64,000 nucleotides of DNA, from positions 2,200,620-2,264,619 of the forward strand of contig JAJEKB010021601.1 of the NCBI GenBank assembly GCA_022393335.1, written 5' to 3'. The position numbers and the translations under genes are program-made. Shown here in pieces: positions 1 to 11,878 of this stretch (the stretch's first letter is position 1; every line of letters starts with the position of its first letter). The notes under the pieces were generated by a model that saw nothing but the letters and a program-made list of their open reading frames with translations, was not told the origin of the DNA and did not search any database. Source of the DNA: Macrotrachela quadricornifera. Its lineage: Eukaryota; Rotifera; Eurotatoria; Philodinida; Philodinidae.

Positions 1-227
1 ATACAGAGAAGGGAAATATCCAAGTAAAAGAAAAGAAAAAAAAATACATGATATATACATAAGTTGTATGTGACATCTATGTGATAGAAGAATATAGAAA
101 AGAAAAATATATAAAAAATAGGTGAATCACATTATTAGATAGATATGTCATAACATGTATCTAGTTATGTTAAATGCCGAACATAATCAATTTTAGTAAT
201 AAAAGATAATATTCAATCCAAAAATAA

Positions 228-301
228 GTGAGGCTGAGCCTCAAGGGCTGAAAACCAAGTGAGGCTCAAGCCTCACGAGCCTCCATGCTCCGCCGCCACT
301 G
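228..301. repeat. End of a hAT-like repeat (CAGTGGCGGCGG terminus)
   Basis: Read on the minus strand, the segment starts with CAGTGGCGGCGGAGCATGG, a terminus type common in hAT MITEs. The same CAGTG-G-CGG start appears at 10950 and, diverged, at 44996. Direct and inverted copies of GTGAGGCT lie just inside. The partner end is not visible, so it may be outside the window or lost. Confidence 0.4.
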
Positions 302-886
302 TTGGTGCTGCTTTCTTCAAATTGTATATGATCATTGTCTAAAATAGTCTGTTTCTTTTTAGATGTTTTTTTGTATATATTGTATTATAAAATATATTTT
401 GATGGTGTAATTTTTTTTCTACATTTGGAGAAATGCAAATATGTGAGGCAAACAGTGAAACTTGAAGGCCTTGTAGAAGCAACTAGATATTGTGTTCTTT
501 ATCTATTTCATACAATGTAATGAATTGCCTGTATGTTGATTTTTTATTTTTCTCGAGCAACTATGCGAATATAACTGATATTTTTGTTTTGGCTTAAACC
601 TATCACAAATTTATTAAGAGAAAAATTAAAGGAAAGGCTTTAAAGACAGTGAAAAACTAAAAGGCAAACATCTTTAATAAAGATGTCAAATAAAAAAAGG
701 TAATATTACTGTTTGAATTCAGTCCTTGAATTTCTTGTGAAACATAGTGTAGTCGTTTTCGAATAACATTAATATTTATTTTTGTTCAGACATTTATTAA
801 GTATGTGACACTATGAAGTGCTTACATGAAAACAATGGAAAAATAAGAAAAGGAAAAAAGAGTTAGAACATGATTGAGCAGGATTA
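302..886. other. No recognisable gene
   Basis: AT-rich sequence with only short open frames of biased composition. I see no domain, splice structure or repeat boundary. It could be the decayed 3' part of the LINE relic that starts at 1249, but no reverse transcriptase motif is readable. Confidence 0.4.
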
Positions 887-1287
887 CCCAGTGAAAAAAT
901 GTCTGATTATATAAGATTTTATTAGATTTCAATCGGATTTTTGTGAAACAAAATTGAAATTATAATTGATTTAAATCTTCCCAAATTAACAATAATTTGA
1001 TTTTTAATCAAAAATAATCTTCTAAATTTAGTATAATTTTAATTTTAAGCACAAAATATGTGATTTTAATTAAAACTGATCCTCTAAATGAAATAGAATT
1101 TTGATTAAAATCACATATTTTGTGCTTAAAATTAAAATTATACTAAATTTAGAAGATTATTTTTGATTAAAAATCAAATTATTGTTAATTTGTGAAGATT
1201 TAAATCAATTATAATTTCAATTTTGTTTCACAAAAATCCGATTGAAATCTAATAAAATCTTATATAATCAGACATTTTTTCACTGGG
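887..1287. mobile_element. Foldback MITE (about 180-bp arms)
   Basis: The two arms (about 887-1066 and 1104-1287) are near-perfect reverse complements around a loop of about 40 bp, so the whole element can fold into one hairpin. The outer ends read CCCAGTGAAAAAATGTCTGA and its complement. GGATT occurs next to both ends and may be a short target duplication, though the alignment is off by two bases. The element sits inside the LINE relic and so is younger than it. CAGTG termini suggest hAT, not proven. Confidence 0.8.
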
Positions 1288-2720
1288 GATTGGTTCGTGA
1301 TTTAGTTCAGTGCTCGCTGACATGTCATTACGAATTTGAATATATTTTTTTTCTATGTAAAGGTCGTGAGGATTATTACTATATATTGAGAGCTCTTTTG
1401 CTTGCTCTTTGTAGTACTCATATGGAAATGTTACTATATCCTGATGTTCAGATATCGTTTTCTCTGCTTTCATCAGTTTCGATAATGGGAGTTTTAGGTT
1501 TATATATTTCAGATAGATGAGACCAGAAAGCATTTCCTCGAAGTTCTTGTGCTTCATGTATTTTGAAAAGAGAGGTGCTTCAGCGATCTGATTTATATTT
1601 GTTTATCATATTTTTAACTAAACTAGTTATATTTCTTAGACGTAGTCTGATCTCTTCAATATCTACTCCCCTTTTATTTTTTCTCTCTATATATAATACT
1701 TATATCACACCTGCCGAGCTTCTTTTAGCCTTTTGAACAATAAATGATGGAAGGGAGAGACGATATTTGCCTCTGCTTCTCTAGGTTGTCACTCTGTTCT
1801 TCAGAGCAGCAAGAAATTTTGCATAGTAGTTATACCAGCTATTCACATTTTGTCCATCCAATTCTCTTATTAAAAAATCTTACAAGAGTCCTAACAGTAC
1901 ATCAAATACTGTCCAATCTACTCTTGGAAACTTTCCGTTAGTTTGAAAGCCTATTTGGTTACTTCTCATTATCAACACCCAATGATCATTGGCGCCTATT
2001 AAGGTAGTTTCTATTGTAGCATCTGTTAGATTAGTAAAAGTAAGATCGATATATCGAGCCAAATGTTTCGATGAGTGATTGGTTCCATTCATAAATAACA
2101 GATTGTTTCTATCTATCCACTGTTTTAGTTGATTTCGTCTCTTGTCCGTTGTTGGACTGTTCCATTCTTCCGCAGAGCAGCATTAAAATCTTCAGCGATA
2201 ATGGTATTTTGAACTATAAAAGGCTTCAACTCACCAAGGTTGCAATTCTGACACTAGGGCCAGTAAATACCAATGATTCTAATTCGTTCAGAAAGGCCAT
2301 CAACATTCGCTACCACTGTATTTTCTATGTTTACCTATACTGTCATTGTTATTCCTCCTTTTTCATTTGTACCTTTTTAATAGAAGATGTTAAAATGAGG
2401 GGTTATAAAGCTATTCCATTGCTCATCAACTTCTGTAAATATACAAATAGAGCTGTCTGTTTTAAAAATTAATTCTATTGATTCAAGAGCTTCAGATTTT
2501 CATTCTTGTACATTATAAACGAGAATATTTAATGGAATTTGCTGGCAGATTAATAAGGTATTTTTTCTTTCCCATCGACGGAATGTTCTATTGAGCGTGT
2601 TACCCGAAAGCCATTCACCTAAAATTACTCCAACCTCTTTAACGACGTTTCTAGGAAAACTCCAGTCTATAACTCTTTGAATCACTACATCTTCTACAAC
2701 ATTAGGAGACGTAAAGCTAT
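1288..2720 (-). pseudogene. LINE ORF2 relic: APE endonuclease and linker, no RT
   Basis: On the minus strand the frame begins near 2700 with LNILVYNVQE, the usual first strand of an APE-type endonuclease. It continues with a degraded IIAEDFNA (for GDFNA) near 2190-2220 and an endonuclease C terminus at 1880-2092 with DLTFTNL and ANDHW, the latter in place of SDH. Then comes a linker at 1288-1557 containing FPYEYYKEQ. Frames are joined only across shifts, and a Trp codon after NVQE is TGA. No reverse transcriptase is recognisable, so the copy is truncated or interrupted by the foldback at 887-1287. It lies downstream of the ORF1 relic at 2870-5036, making one LINE. Clade not assigned. Confidence 0.7.
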
Positions 2721-3466
2721 AAAAGTAATAGGAAGGGAAAAAGTGGGAAGCATGAACATTTAAGTGTAAAGATTTCGTGTTTCCATCGATCGATTTTGAT
2801 TGTTGTCTCCATGTCCATTTGATGTTGTTAATTTAGCTGCCTCCTTTTTGTTAGATTGGGGGAATGATGTATCCATTATTTATTGTTGAACGGATGAGAG
2901 TGTATTGAATTTTTCTATTAGATCATTTTTAAATTCTTGAAGTTTACTGAGTATGGATTGCAGCTGTTGTTTATTTTTCTTTTCCATTATTGCTCCGATG
3001 GTCTGTTGCATAACATTTGTTAAAACCATTATACCTTGTTTATTGATGAAAGATTGTTTTCTCGAACACTGCTAGTCTCGAATATTGATTGGCAATTTTG
3101 ATTTTCATGCGACGTGTAGTATCTAGGATAACTTTGATTTGTGTAGCTAATTAATTTATTTGGTCTTTCTGATGTTGACTCTGTATTCCACTTGATGATC
3201 CTTGTTGGTGTGCTTCTACTCTTGTTTGTTTGATTGCTGGAAAATTTGATGTCACTCGATAGAAATATTTTTGTTTTTTATTAAAATTGATCTGACCAAT
3301 CAATCCATTTTTAATAGCTACACCGATCTCTTCTCTCAATGCTTTACGATAATTTTTTACCACTATACATTCCATACTAAGTGATAAATGTGATCCTTCG
3401 CATTGTGCACAGCTTAATTGTTAACTGCATTGGTGATTGTATTGCCATGCTTTTAAACATATTCTA

Positions 3467-3956
3467 CAGGGTTGAAAATAATATTATTCCAGGGGGGTAA
3501 CACTATAATTCNNNNNNNNNNNNNNNNNNNNNNNNNNNNNNNNNNNNNNNNNNNNNNNNNNNNNNNNNNNNNNNNNNNNNNNNNNNNNNNNNNNNNNNNN
3601 NNNNNNNNNNNNNNNNNNNNNNNNNNNNNNNNNNNNNNNNNNNNNNNNNNNNNNNNNNNNNNNNNNNNNNNNNNNNNNNNNNNNNNNNNNNNNNNNNNNN
3701 NNNNNNNNNNNNNNNNNNNNNNNNNNNNNNNNNNNNNNNNNNNNNNNNNNNNNNNNNNNNNNNNNNNNNNNNNNNNNNNNNNNNNNNNNNNNNNNNNNNN
3801 NNNNNNNNNNNNNNNNNNNNNNNNNNNNNNNNNNNNNNNNNNNNNNNNNNNNNNNNNNNNNNNNNNNNNNNNNNNNNNNNNNNNNNNNNNNNNNNNNNNN
3901 NNNNNNNNNNNGAATTATAGTGTTACCCCCCTGGAATAATATTATTTTCAACCCTG
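3467..3956. mobile_element. TIR transposon (Tc1/mariner-like) with unresolved core
   Basis: A 45-bp terminal repeat beginning CAGGGTTGAAAATAATATTA runs up to a block of 400 Ns (3512-3911), and its perfect reverse complement follows the gap. TA dinucleotides flank both ends (3465-3466 and 3957-3958), the Tc1/mariner target-site signature. The true internal length and any transposase are unknown because the gap is a placeholder. It is inserted in the zinc-knuckle region of the LINE ORF1 relic. Confidence 0.75.
3512..3911. other. Assembly gap (400 N)
   Basis: Exactly 400 undetermined bases. Open frames that run through it are meaningless. A gap of the same length lies at 42770-43169. Confidence 1.
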
Positions 3957-5036
3957 TACAACAAGGTTCTGCTTTGAATTGTGGTCGCGTATGACCAAGC
4001 TCTCAACAATTTGTGCAGAATGTCATTTTAAGTTCCGGAATGAAGGCAGTGATTGAAAGAAGAAGATGACCAATTGCTACCCGACCAATGTTTAAGATTT
4101 CTTCGTATTTATCCGAGTCCGCAACAGCAAAACAGATATCATTTATTGGACAGAGCCTAAGAAAAATAGTTTTTGAAAGTAAAACTACAAATTTCATTGA
4201 TTTAGTTATTTTTTGAGTGACAAAATTATTTGATGGCTCTGTTGGTATGTACCGTACCATCAGAGCACAGCAGTCAGACAAAGATCGAGGTCTTTGAATA
4301 TCCACTACCGATTTTTACCGGCAGATATAAAGAGAGAAAATTCATCCACCAATTGAGTGGACTACTGCTGAACTATTTGTCTTAACCATCTTGCAACTTC
4401 CATAGTCGATGGAATCTGTCGTTGTGCTACGTCAACAGTGAATTTTATATGAAAACACGGTAGTTTGTTTGAAACTGCATGCTTTAAATAACTTGTCTAG
4501 AAACTATACTTAGGTGAGAAGGGTGCGGAAATGGGTGCCAGTAGACGAGCTTCTTTAAATTTTTGTTGAGGTTGTTTTTCAGATGAGTCAGTTTCTTCAA
4601 GTAATTCTTGTGGTGTTGAGGAAGCTTGATTGTGATCTAATAAGATTGAATCATCAATACGTGTCTTTGATGCACGATTCTGTTCATGTTGAGATTGTTT
4701 TTGTTTTTGAATGGGCGATACATATATTGAATGGTTCATCAAATGTAAATTTTCCATTGGATGGGAAATATCCGTTAGATGGAGAATGTGATGTACGTGA
4801 TGACATAAAGTTTATTGCCGTGAATGATGGAATAATCCAAGTGAAGAAAGAGATGGACCGGTTTGTTTTCTGTTTAGACCTTCGTGTTTTTGTCAATCTA
4901 TTTGATGTTTCTTATAAACTGCAATCACGTACTGGACGAATTGAGGATCATCCTTCATTCGGTTTTGCCAGTATTGAAGATCCACATTATCATTATTCAT
5001 TTGGAGTTCTTCACGAGTTCCTTGTAAATTAATCAT

Positions 5037-6830
5037 GGATCCAAAAGAGGTGAGCCAAGAAATTATGTATATGTGAAGAAAATTACCGACAGTATCGTTA
5101 GAGAAAGTACGTCTCATCGCTACGTGTACGAATAAGAAGTGTGATAATATTAATACTTATAAAAGGGATTAATACTCAAAAGAATAATGATCATATTAAG
5201 TTATATGACAAGAATATTATAGAACAAATATTCTCTCTACTGAAAAGTGAGTATAGAAAGAGTGAGTTAAGTGCTTTTGTTCGCCGTTCTTAGACTGTAT
5301 ATTTATTATAGTTTTCTATAAACTTTGACTAAAGGTAATCGAGGTCGAGGAACTCGAATCTGTTGCCAATTTTTTGTTAACCACTTTTTTAAGTCTTTTT
5401 TGATATTTTGTCTACGAGAAAATCAACTAGGTTCTTAGAATTTGACGAATAATTATGAGCGGTGTGCAAATCACGCTGTTGCGTAAAGTTTCAATATCTT
5501 CGATTACGAACCAACCTACTATAAACGAGTTAGTTTTTTGGTATGAAAATTGGAAAATTGATTATATATATCAACGGCTAGACGTTAGTTTGAGTGGATT
5601 ATAGTAAGCGAAATGAGTATGAATAAAAGACTGTTGGACAAGTGATCAAGTGATCGGACTTATGAATTAAAATAATTTTTTATTTCAAGAGACATGAGCG
5701 ATCTGTTGATCCTTTCAATAGAGGGCCAGCGGCAATGGCGCCGTGTTACTTGTGATTTAACATCCTATCTTAATATACATGCTTATTTAAAACGAATTGG
5801 TACACGTTCTGGTTATCAATATGCTATGAAAAAGGGAGATCCAGAGTTTACACCATTGTTGGATTGATATGCATCAAGACTTTAATCGAAACTGGTAAAG
5901 TAGATGAGTTTCTTTTTCTGATTTCTAACACGTAATATATTAGCCTATTTAAAATAATGTCCGATAAACTAAATCTAATCTTCTACATGTAGATGTGTGT
6001 GAGGGAGATGAAGATCGAATTCACATCCTACAACCTCTTCAGATCTTTACCAAAAATTTTTAAAAGTATATATAATAAACATCTCGCATTTGATCGTTGA
6101 TGTGTGCCAGTTTGCTATTGGAAAATCAGGTTGAAATCATCATTTTTTCTATGATTTATCTGCTTAACGTGTGAGCAATTTTGTGTTTTTTTTCTCTTTT
6201 CTGTCTAATAAAAATGTGATGCCGTGGTTAATAAATACAGTACGTAGAGTATTGCTAATATTTATTTTATCATATTTGATTTTGTTACTGTATCGTAAAT
6301 TTTGTTACAAGCATAATTAGCAAAGGTACGCATTTAATGTGAATTGATCTTAACACAATGGCACATGACTTTCCTCTATCAGATTAGTTACTCAAATATT
6401 TTAGATTTTAGCAACTATTTAGGCATGATTGAAAATGGTTCCGGTAGTAAGAATTATTGAGATTTCAAAGTATCTGCATATTGATATACCATCATTAAAA
6501 GAGTGTGGATGTGGATACGAATCTATACCTCACACATTCATACTCTCCTACCCAAGATAAATTACTATTCTTAAGATCGAAAATTCTTTTCAGCATGATT
6601 TTCGTTTCTCTTAACCCTTTAGTTACCGGTTTAAGAAGGCAGAAAGTATTCCTTGAAACGCTTTTAAAACTTTCTACTCCTGATCTAGATTAACATAATT
6701 TTATAGACATAAAGTTAAATCTTTTGTGAAGTATGAAATTCTTTGAAACAGTTAGTAATATACAGTCCAATGTTGCATTCAAAGCACTGATAGCGAGTAT
6801 CGCTTCATTGCTCTGCACACCGTTCAGTGT
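5037..6830. other. Gene-poor spacer with a satellite-like copy
   Basis: No gene is supported. Bases about 5311-5400 contain GGTAATCGAGGTCGAGGAAC followed by CTCGAATCTG. This is the reverse complement of the repeat unit found three times at 36380-36720, so it is a dispersed copy of that family. A short plus-strand frame at 5694-5867 (57 codons, from MSDLLILSIEGQRQWRRV) has coding-like composition but no recognisable domain and may be an exon remnant. Confidence 0.5.
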
Positions 6831-6832
6831 TG

Positions 6833-7240
6833 CTACAAACATAACATCTTCTTTGAGAAGTGTGACTGACCTCGTTGAATATATTTTTTAGGCAATGTAT
6901 AATTTGTATCAATAATAAGAAATGAAGATGACATTTTAATAGTCTGAATCGTTGTTTGATCTTCTTCATGTTTCATTGTATATTCTGATATGCTATTTGA
7001 AGTTTGAAGATAATATTTTAATCGATAATTATAGATATCTTTCCAACAATCAGTTATTGTTATCAAACGTTGTTCAATTCAATTTGTTGATGGTGTTAAC
7101 ATATCATTATCTTTAACAAGTTTACGATGATTTTGCCACATTTTTGATAATTCACATTGAAATGATTTTTGACATTCATAATATTTCATTTCAGCTTGTC
7201 TAATATGTATAGTAATCGAAAAAGTTTTTTTTTTGAACTA
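6833..7240 (-). pseudogene. Degraded coding relic, family unknown
   Basis: On the minus strand a coding-like stretch reads IRQAEMKYYECQKSFQCELS near 7200, then KMWQNHRKLVKD. A stop near 7080 interrupts it, and it resumes with ITITDCWKDIYNYRLKYYL at 7000-7066. The amphipathic, Lys/Tyr-rich pattern suggests a helical protein. No catalytic motif is present and the frame is broken. I cannot name the family. It may be a fragment of a repeated gene or a transposon protein. Confidence 0.35.
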
Positions 7241-8260
7241 ATTTTTCATGATTATTAAGTGTTGTAATTGTATATATCTTCGTTGAATGTAATGTTTCAG
7301 ATGAATTATATATATCAGGTGGTTTATTATAGAAGACATGTTATTTTTATTCGATTCGTTTTCGTTTTGAGTGTTCATTTTGATTACTGAGTTCATAGAG
7401 AATTTTGGTAATGCCAAACTCATAGATTGAAAAAAGAACACAAAGACAAACAATGATTTTTATTGAAAGAAATGATATAATTTACTTTATATTAATTTGA
7501 ATTTTCTTGCGTAAGACAAGTAATATTGTCGTACGCTTCTCACCTACTGAAAAAGTTGCTCATTACAACTTAGCAAGCGATAAATGATCAAATACATGTC
7601 GCGATGACGAAAACATGAGGGTTGGTGGCAACACTAACCTGCCAGAGCAACATTTTTTTAAAGTTTGAAACAAAAATAATATTATTCTATCACTGATTTA
7701 CAACACTATTCTTGGTGGATATACAATATATGCTTGAAGTTTCGACCATAGAAAACGATGAACTCATGTAATCAAAATCTTCGAAGTTTATCTTCTGTCA
7801 AAAGACAAATCTTCATGAATATCACGAGCTGTTGAATTACTTAGCTGCCATGTAATCTTAATAAGGAATTATACAACGAGAAAAAGACAATTCATTGTTC
7901 AAATGAATAAAAGTTCAAATACAAACTTTCAGAGAAGACACATTGAGCTCGGACATACTAGCTAAGTAACGCAAGAAAGTACTAACTATCTTGATAAATG
8001 TTCATCTCATTTTTCATCTCTATTCATTAGTTGGTGAGCGTATGGTAGTATGTGTGGACATGTGCAGATGTTGTTTATCTTCCTCTCTTCATCATGCTTA
8101 TATATTGTTCGCTAGGGTCAGTCTCTTTTTTTTTCTTTCTTCCTCCACCACATTTATTCAAAATTTTAATATTCTATGCCAATGGACTACTTTTTTTTCT
8201 TTTGGCAATTATATTTTATATACATGACATTACCGATCTGATCAGTTATTCTTCTAAATT
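7241..8260. other. No recognisable gene
   Basis: AT-rich, low-complexity sequence with short frames on both strands. No domain, repeat boundary or splice pattern is visible. Confidence 0.4.
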
Positions 8261-8264
8261 TTAA

Positions 8265-9063
8265 GGGTACCCCCCTCCTCTTTTTTTTTGTCGAACTTTT
8301 TGGAAAATTTTTTTTTGTTTATATGTGCTGTAGAGAGACCATGTGTTGGTATCTCGATTGTCGTTTAAATGATCTCGATTGGTCCTGCCATTCAATTGCT
8401 GTCGGGTGTCCACGCAAAGCCATGACCAAAAAAAAATTTTCTCAAAAAAATTTTTTAATGTGCTCAATGGATTCTACATGAAAAGTTGTTTATAAAAATG
8501 TTGAAAAAAAAATCAGAGTGTTCCCAAACTTATTTTTTAGTTTTCTCAAAACTAGTTTTTCATCCACAGAGTTCGATTGTGTCACCATCAACCCTACCTT
8601 AACTTTGTCCAATCGAGCTGAAATTTTTACCAGAGATACTTGGATATATCCTCCAGAGGTAAAATCGGCCGTTTTCGTTTTCGACCATTTCGTTCGAGTT
8701 TATAGGGTTTTCGAGATCGACTTCTCGATTTTTTCGAGATCGTTTTCGTATTTTTGTAATAAAAAAAAAGAAAGTGAGTTTTTGAAAAACGCTGAAAAAT
8801 ACCTCTGAGATACAGGTGTAGGTGATCTCAAAAAAAATTTCAGCTCAATCGGACGAAGTTTGATGGGGAAAACCGGTGGCACAATGAGATCCTCTGGATA
8901 ACCATTAATTTTCGAAAAAATCCAAGAAGACCCCTTTTGAAAATTTTTTCCTCGAACACGTGTCTCATCAATTTAGGTCCTCTATTTGTGGTAAAAATTT
9001 CAGCTCGATCGGACTTGCCGTTCTTGAGATCTAAAAATCATGAAAAAAGAGGGGGGGGTACCC
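8265..9063. mobile_element. piggyBac-type MITE, 799 bp
   Basis: The ends are inverted copies of GGGTACCCCCC followed by a CTCTTTTTT-like tract, and the element is flanked by TTAA on both sides (8261-8264 and 9064-9067), the piggyBac target site. Inside, a motif like AATTTCAGCTCGATCGGAC occurs in both orientations (about 8610, 8840 and 9000), giving a partly palindromic body. No transposase is encoded, so it would depend on a source elsewhere. Its ends differ from those of the piggyBac element at 25727-27854. Confidence 0.8.
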
Positions 9064-9483
9064 TTAAGGAAACACACATATTGCCTTCTTTTCCCATCTT
9101 TCTTCTCTCCTTGTATCGACAAACCGATTTTTCTAACTAAACAAGTGCTTAACAGTTCAAATCAAAGTTATACTTTATCTGTATTGCATGCAGAAGATGG
9201 AGGATCTGTAGTCATCAGTGACAATACGCGTGTTACAGAATTTCAAAGTATGTTCAGCTGTGTATATCTTGTTTTCTTCTACGACAAGGATGAAGCAGTG
9301 TTTTATGCAACGTAAGAAACTTTTTTTCTTTGCTTGATAAAAACGTTGCTCTTTAATAATACGATATTTATGTTTTTTATTATGGCAATTACAAAAATAC
9401 ACAGTGAACCATGCAGAAGACAAAAACAAAAAACAGATGATGAGAATAATATTGGCAAATAAAAATGATTGAAGTCCTTTTTT

Positions 9484-10413
9484 TTAACCAAATATATCCA
9501 GTCCATCCATATCATCGTCATCAAATTCTGGTTCAGTGGCTTTTTTCGGTTCTTCTTCAGTTGATGCTTTACTACAATTAGATGCTGCAGTGGCAAATTT
9601 TGATGGAACTATTGAAAATTCATTTAATGTTTTAGCTTGTTCAAATTCAACATCAGTAACAGCAGCTAACGCAAGTAAACTTTTAAATCCACCAAGAATA
9701 AGATGTGGTGCTGATGCCTGATTTGGATAATTTATACCAAGTGAAAAAGCTGCTAAACGTTGAATACCTTGTGAAAATTTCGTAAGTAAATCAGATGGTT
9801 CAGGTATTGGCGGTTTAATAATTGAGCCTGAATAATAAATTACACGAATAATAAGACCATAACTAAAAGGCGAAATGTTCAATATGTTAAGTAACGCTGC
9901 TTCACTAGCGCCAACTTTATCACCAGCTTTAATTAAATGAACATCATTAATGATTTCAATTGTACCACGTGTAATTTTTGTTGGTATATGAAGTGCTTGA
10001 AAAAAACTTGTTCTTTCTGGTCCTAAATTTGTTACTTGAGCCCGAATAGTGACATCAACGGGAGCAATAGCACCAGCACGAGCTGGAGCACTAACCTTAT
10101 TCTCCAAAAGCTTCTTACTAATTGTATTTAAATCTTCTTTAGTAAAAACAAAACCAATATTTTCATAAACATGTGGTAATAATTTTTCTAAATCAGCATT
10201 TTTTGATACCTGTCCATGAATTGTTTTACGCATCATTGTATTTTTTCCCATCATAATAACAGCATGACCACGAAGAGATACACGAATTTTTTGCATTTGA
10301 CGTGAACCAACATTATCAGCACCGACAACAAATAATGTTGGATATTCAGTCAAATATTGCGCTAAACGCATTGTGTATTTCGCTTTCCATGTTGAACGAT
10401 CTTCTTTTACCAT
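9484..10413 (-). CDS. RPLP0: 60S acidic ribosomal protein P0
   Basis: P0 is the base of the large-subunit stalk: it binds 28S rRNA and carries the P1/P2 dimers that recruit translational GTPases. The 309-residue frame starts at [13 protein letters not shown], the conserved P0 start. An in-frame ATG 30 codons upstream (10503) adds only a non-conserved leader, so I chose 10413. The L10 domain is intact, for example [14 protein letters not shown] and MGKNTMMRK. The usual Ala-rich hinge is short and acidic. The last residues, [12 protein letters not shown], differ from the near-universal animal ending DDDMGFGLFD, which binds elongation factors. There are no introns. It could be the main copy, a paralog or an old retrocopy; the intact frame argues for function. 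Confidence 0.93.
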   Translation of the reverse strand: MVKEDRSTWKAKYTMRLAQYLTEYPTLFVVGADNVGSRQMQKIRVSLRGHAVIMMGKNTMMRKTIHGQVSKNADLEKLLPHVYENIGFVFTKEDLNTISKKLLENKVSAPARAGAIAPVDVTIRAQVTNLGPERTSFFQALHIPTKITRGTIEIINDVHLIKAGDKVGASEAALLNILNISPFSYGLIIRVIYYSGSIIKPPIPEPSDLLTKFSQGIQRLAAFSLGINYPNQASAPHLILGGFKSLLALAAVTDVEFEQAKTLNEFSIVPSKFATAASNCSKASTEEEPKKATEPEFDDDDMDGLDIFG

Positions 10414-11878
10414 TTTTCTTTTAAAAATAAATTTCCCAGATGTTTTTGTCTCCTGATAAGTTGTAATAAGCAACTTGTTCACTGAGTTGGTTGTGCACGA
10501 CATTTTATATAGAAAGTATACGTCATGATATTATTTTTTCTTATCTTTTTTATTATAAGCATAAACATTCTATCAGTGTAAATCGTACACGATACTGCAT
10601 ATATCTTACATAATTTTGAATAAAATTTGATATTTCGAAATAATTATGAAATTCTCACACATTGTTAGGAAGCATGAAAAATCTTATTCAGAAACTTTCG
10701 AAATTCTCATTTTCTGTTTCATCTATCGAAAAAACCTACATGTAATTACGTAAAAACATCGTAAAGGTAATTACGCAACAAAATGGCTCAAGTAATTATA
10801 CAAGATGATCATGGTTATTGTATCTCAATATTCCAGATGATTGCGCAACATCGCACATATAAATAGATCCGTTTTATATGTTAAAAATAGTCTTCTTTCT
10901 TCATAAATAAACTATTAATAGTTACACTTAAAAAATTACTACGTAACACCAGTGGCGGCGCGAAGAGCTAAAAGGGGGGAGGGGATACTTTAAAAATGGG
11001 GGAATGTAGAAAAAAATTTTAACGTTTCAGATTATAGATGATTAAAATACTACTAAATGTAAACAAACTAATTATGTAATTAGGTCGTTAATATATTTAT
11101 TGAATTTTCTTAAAAATTTAAAACAAAAACAAAATCGATACTGGCTGAATCTAAATTCGACGGCCACTTTTGTTATTTAACCATTTTGTGAAACACGAAC
11201 TGAAAGAGAGTGTTGAACTGTTTGAGGAGAGAAATTTGGACCCATCCCTCCTCCCCTCCTCCCCCACAGACCGTAACCGGCAGAATCGATGACCTTTGTC
11301 ACAGACCATGACTGACAGAGATGGGCAAGCCAGACTTGACTTGACTTACCCATCTCCAATGGAATGTGTAAAGACAAAGTGAAGTTCGAAAACTTCTATT
11401 TCCCTATTTCGTTATCGCTTTGCAGTTTTCAAGGTAAGATCAAAGTGTAGTATCTGTTCTCGTTGGTTTGAAAATCAGCGGACTTCGGTCTCCAAGTTCA
11501 AACAAATTTTTCTGCAATGGATCATTTCGACATTGCAATGCTATGGAGTTTGGTTCACTGTGTTTACCGTCGAGAAAAATGAATCTAATTATGATTTCAA
11601 ATTAAAATGGAAGTATATTAAAGAAGATATTTTTCTACCTTAGAAATTTTTAGAGAAGAGAATTTCTAGTATTAGTATATTAATCGTATTTTGATAAAAT
11701 TGTTTTAGAATCTACATATGACAATTTTATGACTAGCTCGCATATTTTCATCTTTACAAGATACTTTTTTTTGTTCATTAGAGAATATTATATTGACCTA
11801 TGAAATATTTTATTTATTAAAGAATATAATATTAGGATTTATAATATAGAAAAAAAATAAAAATATATTGTTTATTAT
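10414..11878. other. Spacer between P0 and Hsp70
   Basis: This holds the P0 upstream region and the Hsp70 3' flank, with no supported gene. A hAT-like terminus, CAGTGGCGGCGCGAAGAG, starts at 10950 and is followed by a G-rich stretch, but no matching right end is clear. A local repeat of CAGACC-TGAC-type words lies near 11265-11340. Confidence 0.5.

Larger units (their letters stand above)
2870..5036 (-). pseudogene. LINE ORF1 relic with zinc knuckle (gag-like)
   Basis: Minus-strand pieces line up as a retrotransposon ORF1: an N-terminal piece from about 5036 (MINLQGTREELQMNND), a Gln/Ser-rich part at 4497-4757, a basic part at 4003-4305, then a Cys/His knuckle. The knuckle reads CTNC-stop-ELGHTRPQ at about 3975-4015, and CAQCEGSHLS resumes at about 3380-3420. 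A Tc1-like element (3467-3956) splits the Cys/His region. The downstream part (2880-3375) is basic and then Gln/Lys-rich and probably helical. Several stops and frame changes make it inactive. Nucleic-acid binding is known for this kind of protein; here it is inferred from the motif remnants. Confidence 0.65.

Noticed and set aside
3472..3951. Long frames running through the N blocks (also 42683-43269)
   Set aside because: They consist of undetermined bases between inverted repeats.
10414..10503. 30-codon N-terminal extension of P0
   Set aside because: P0 proteins start at MV-EDR; the upstream residues are not conserved and are most likely 5' untranslated sequence.
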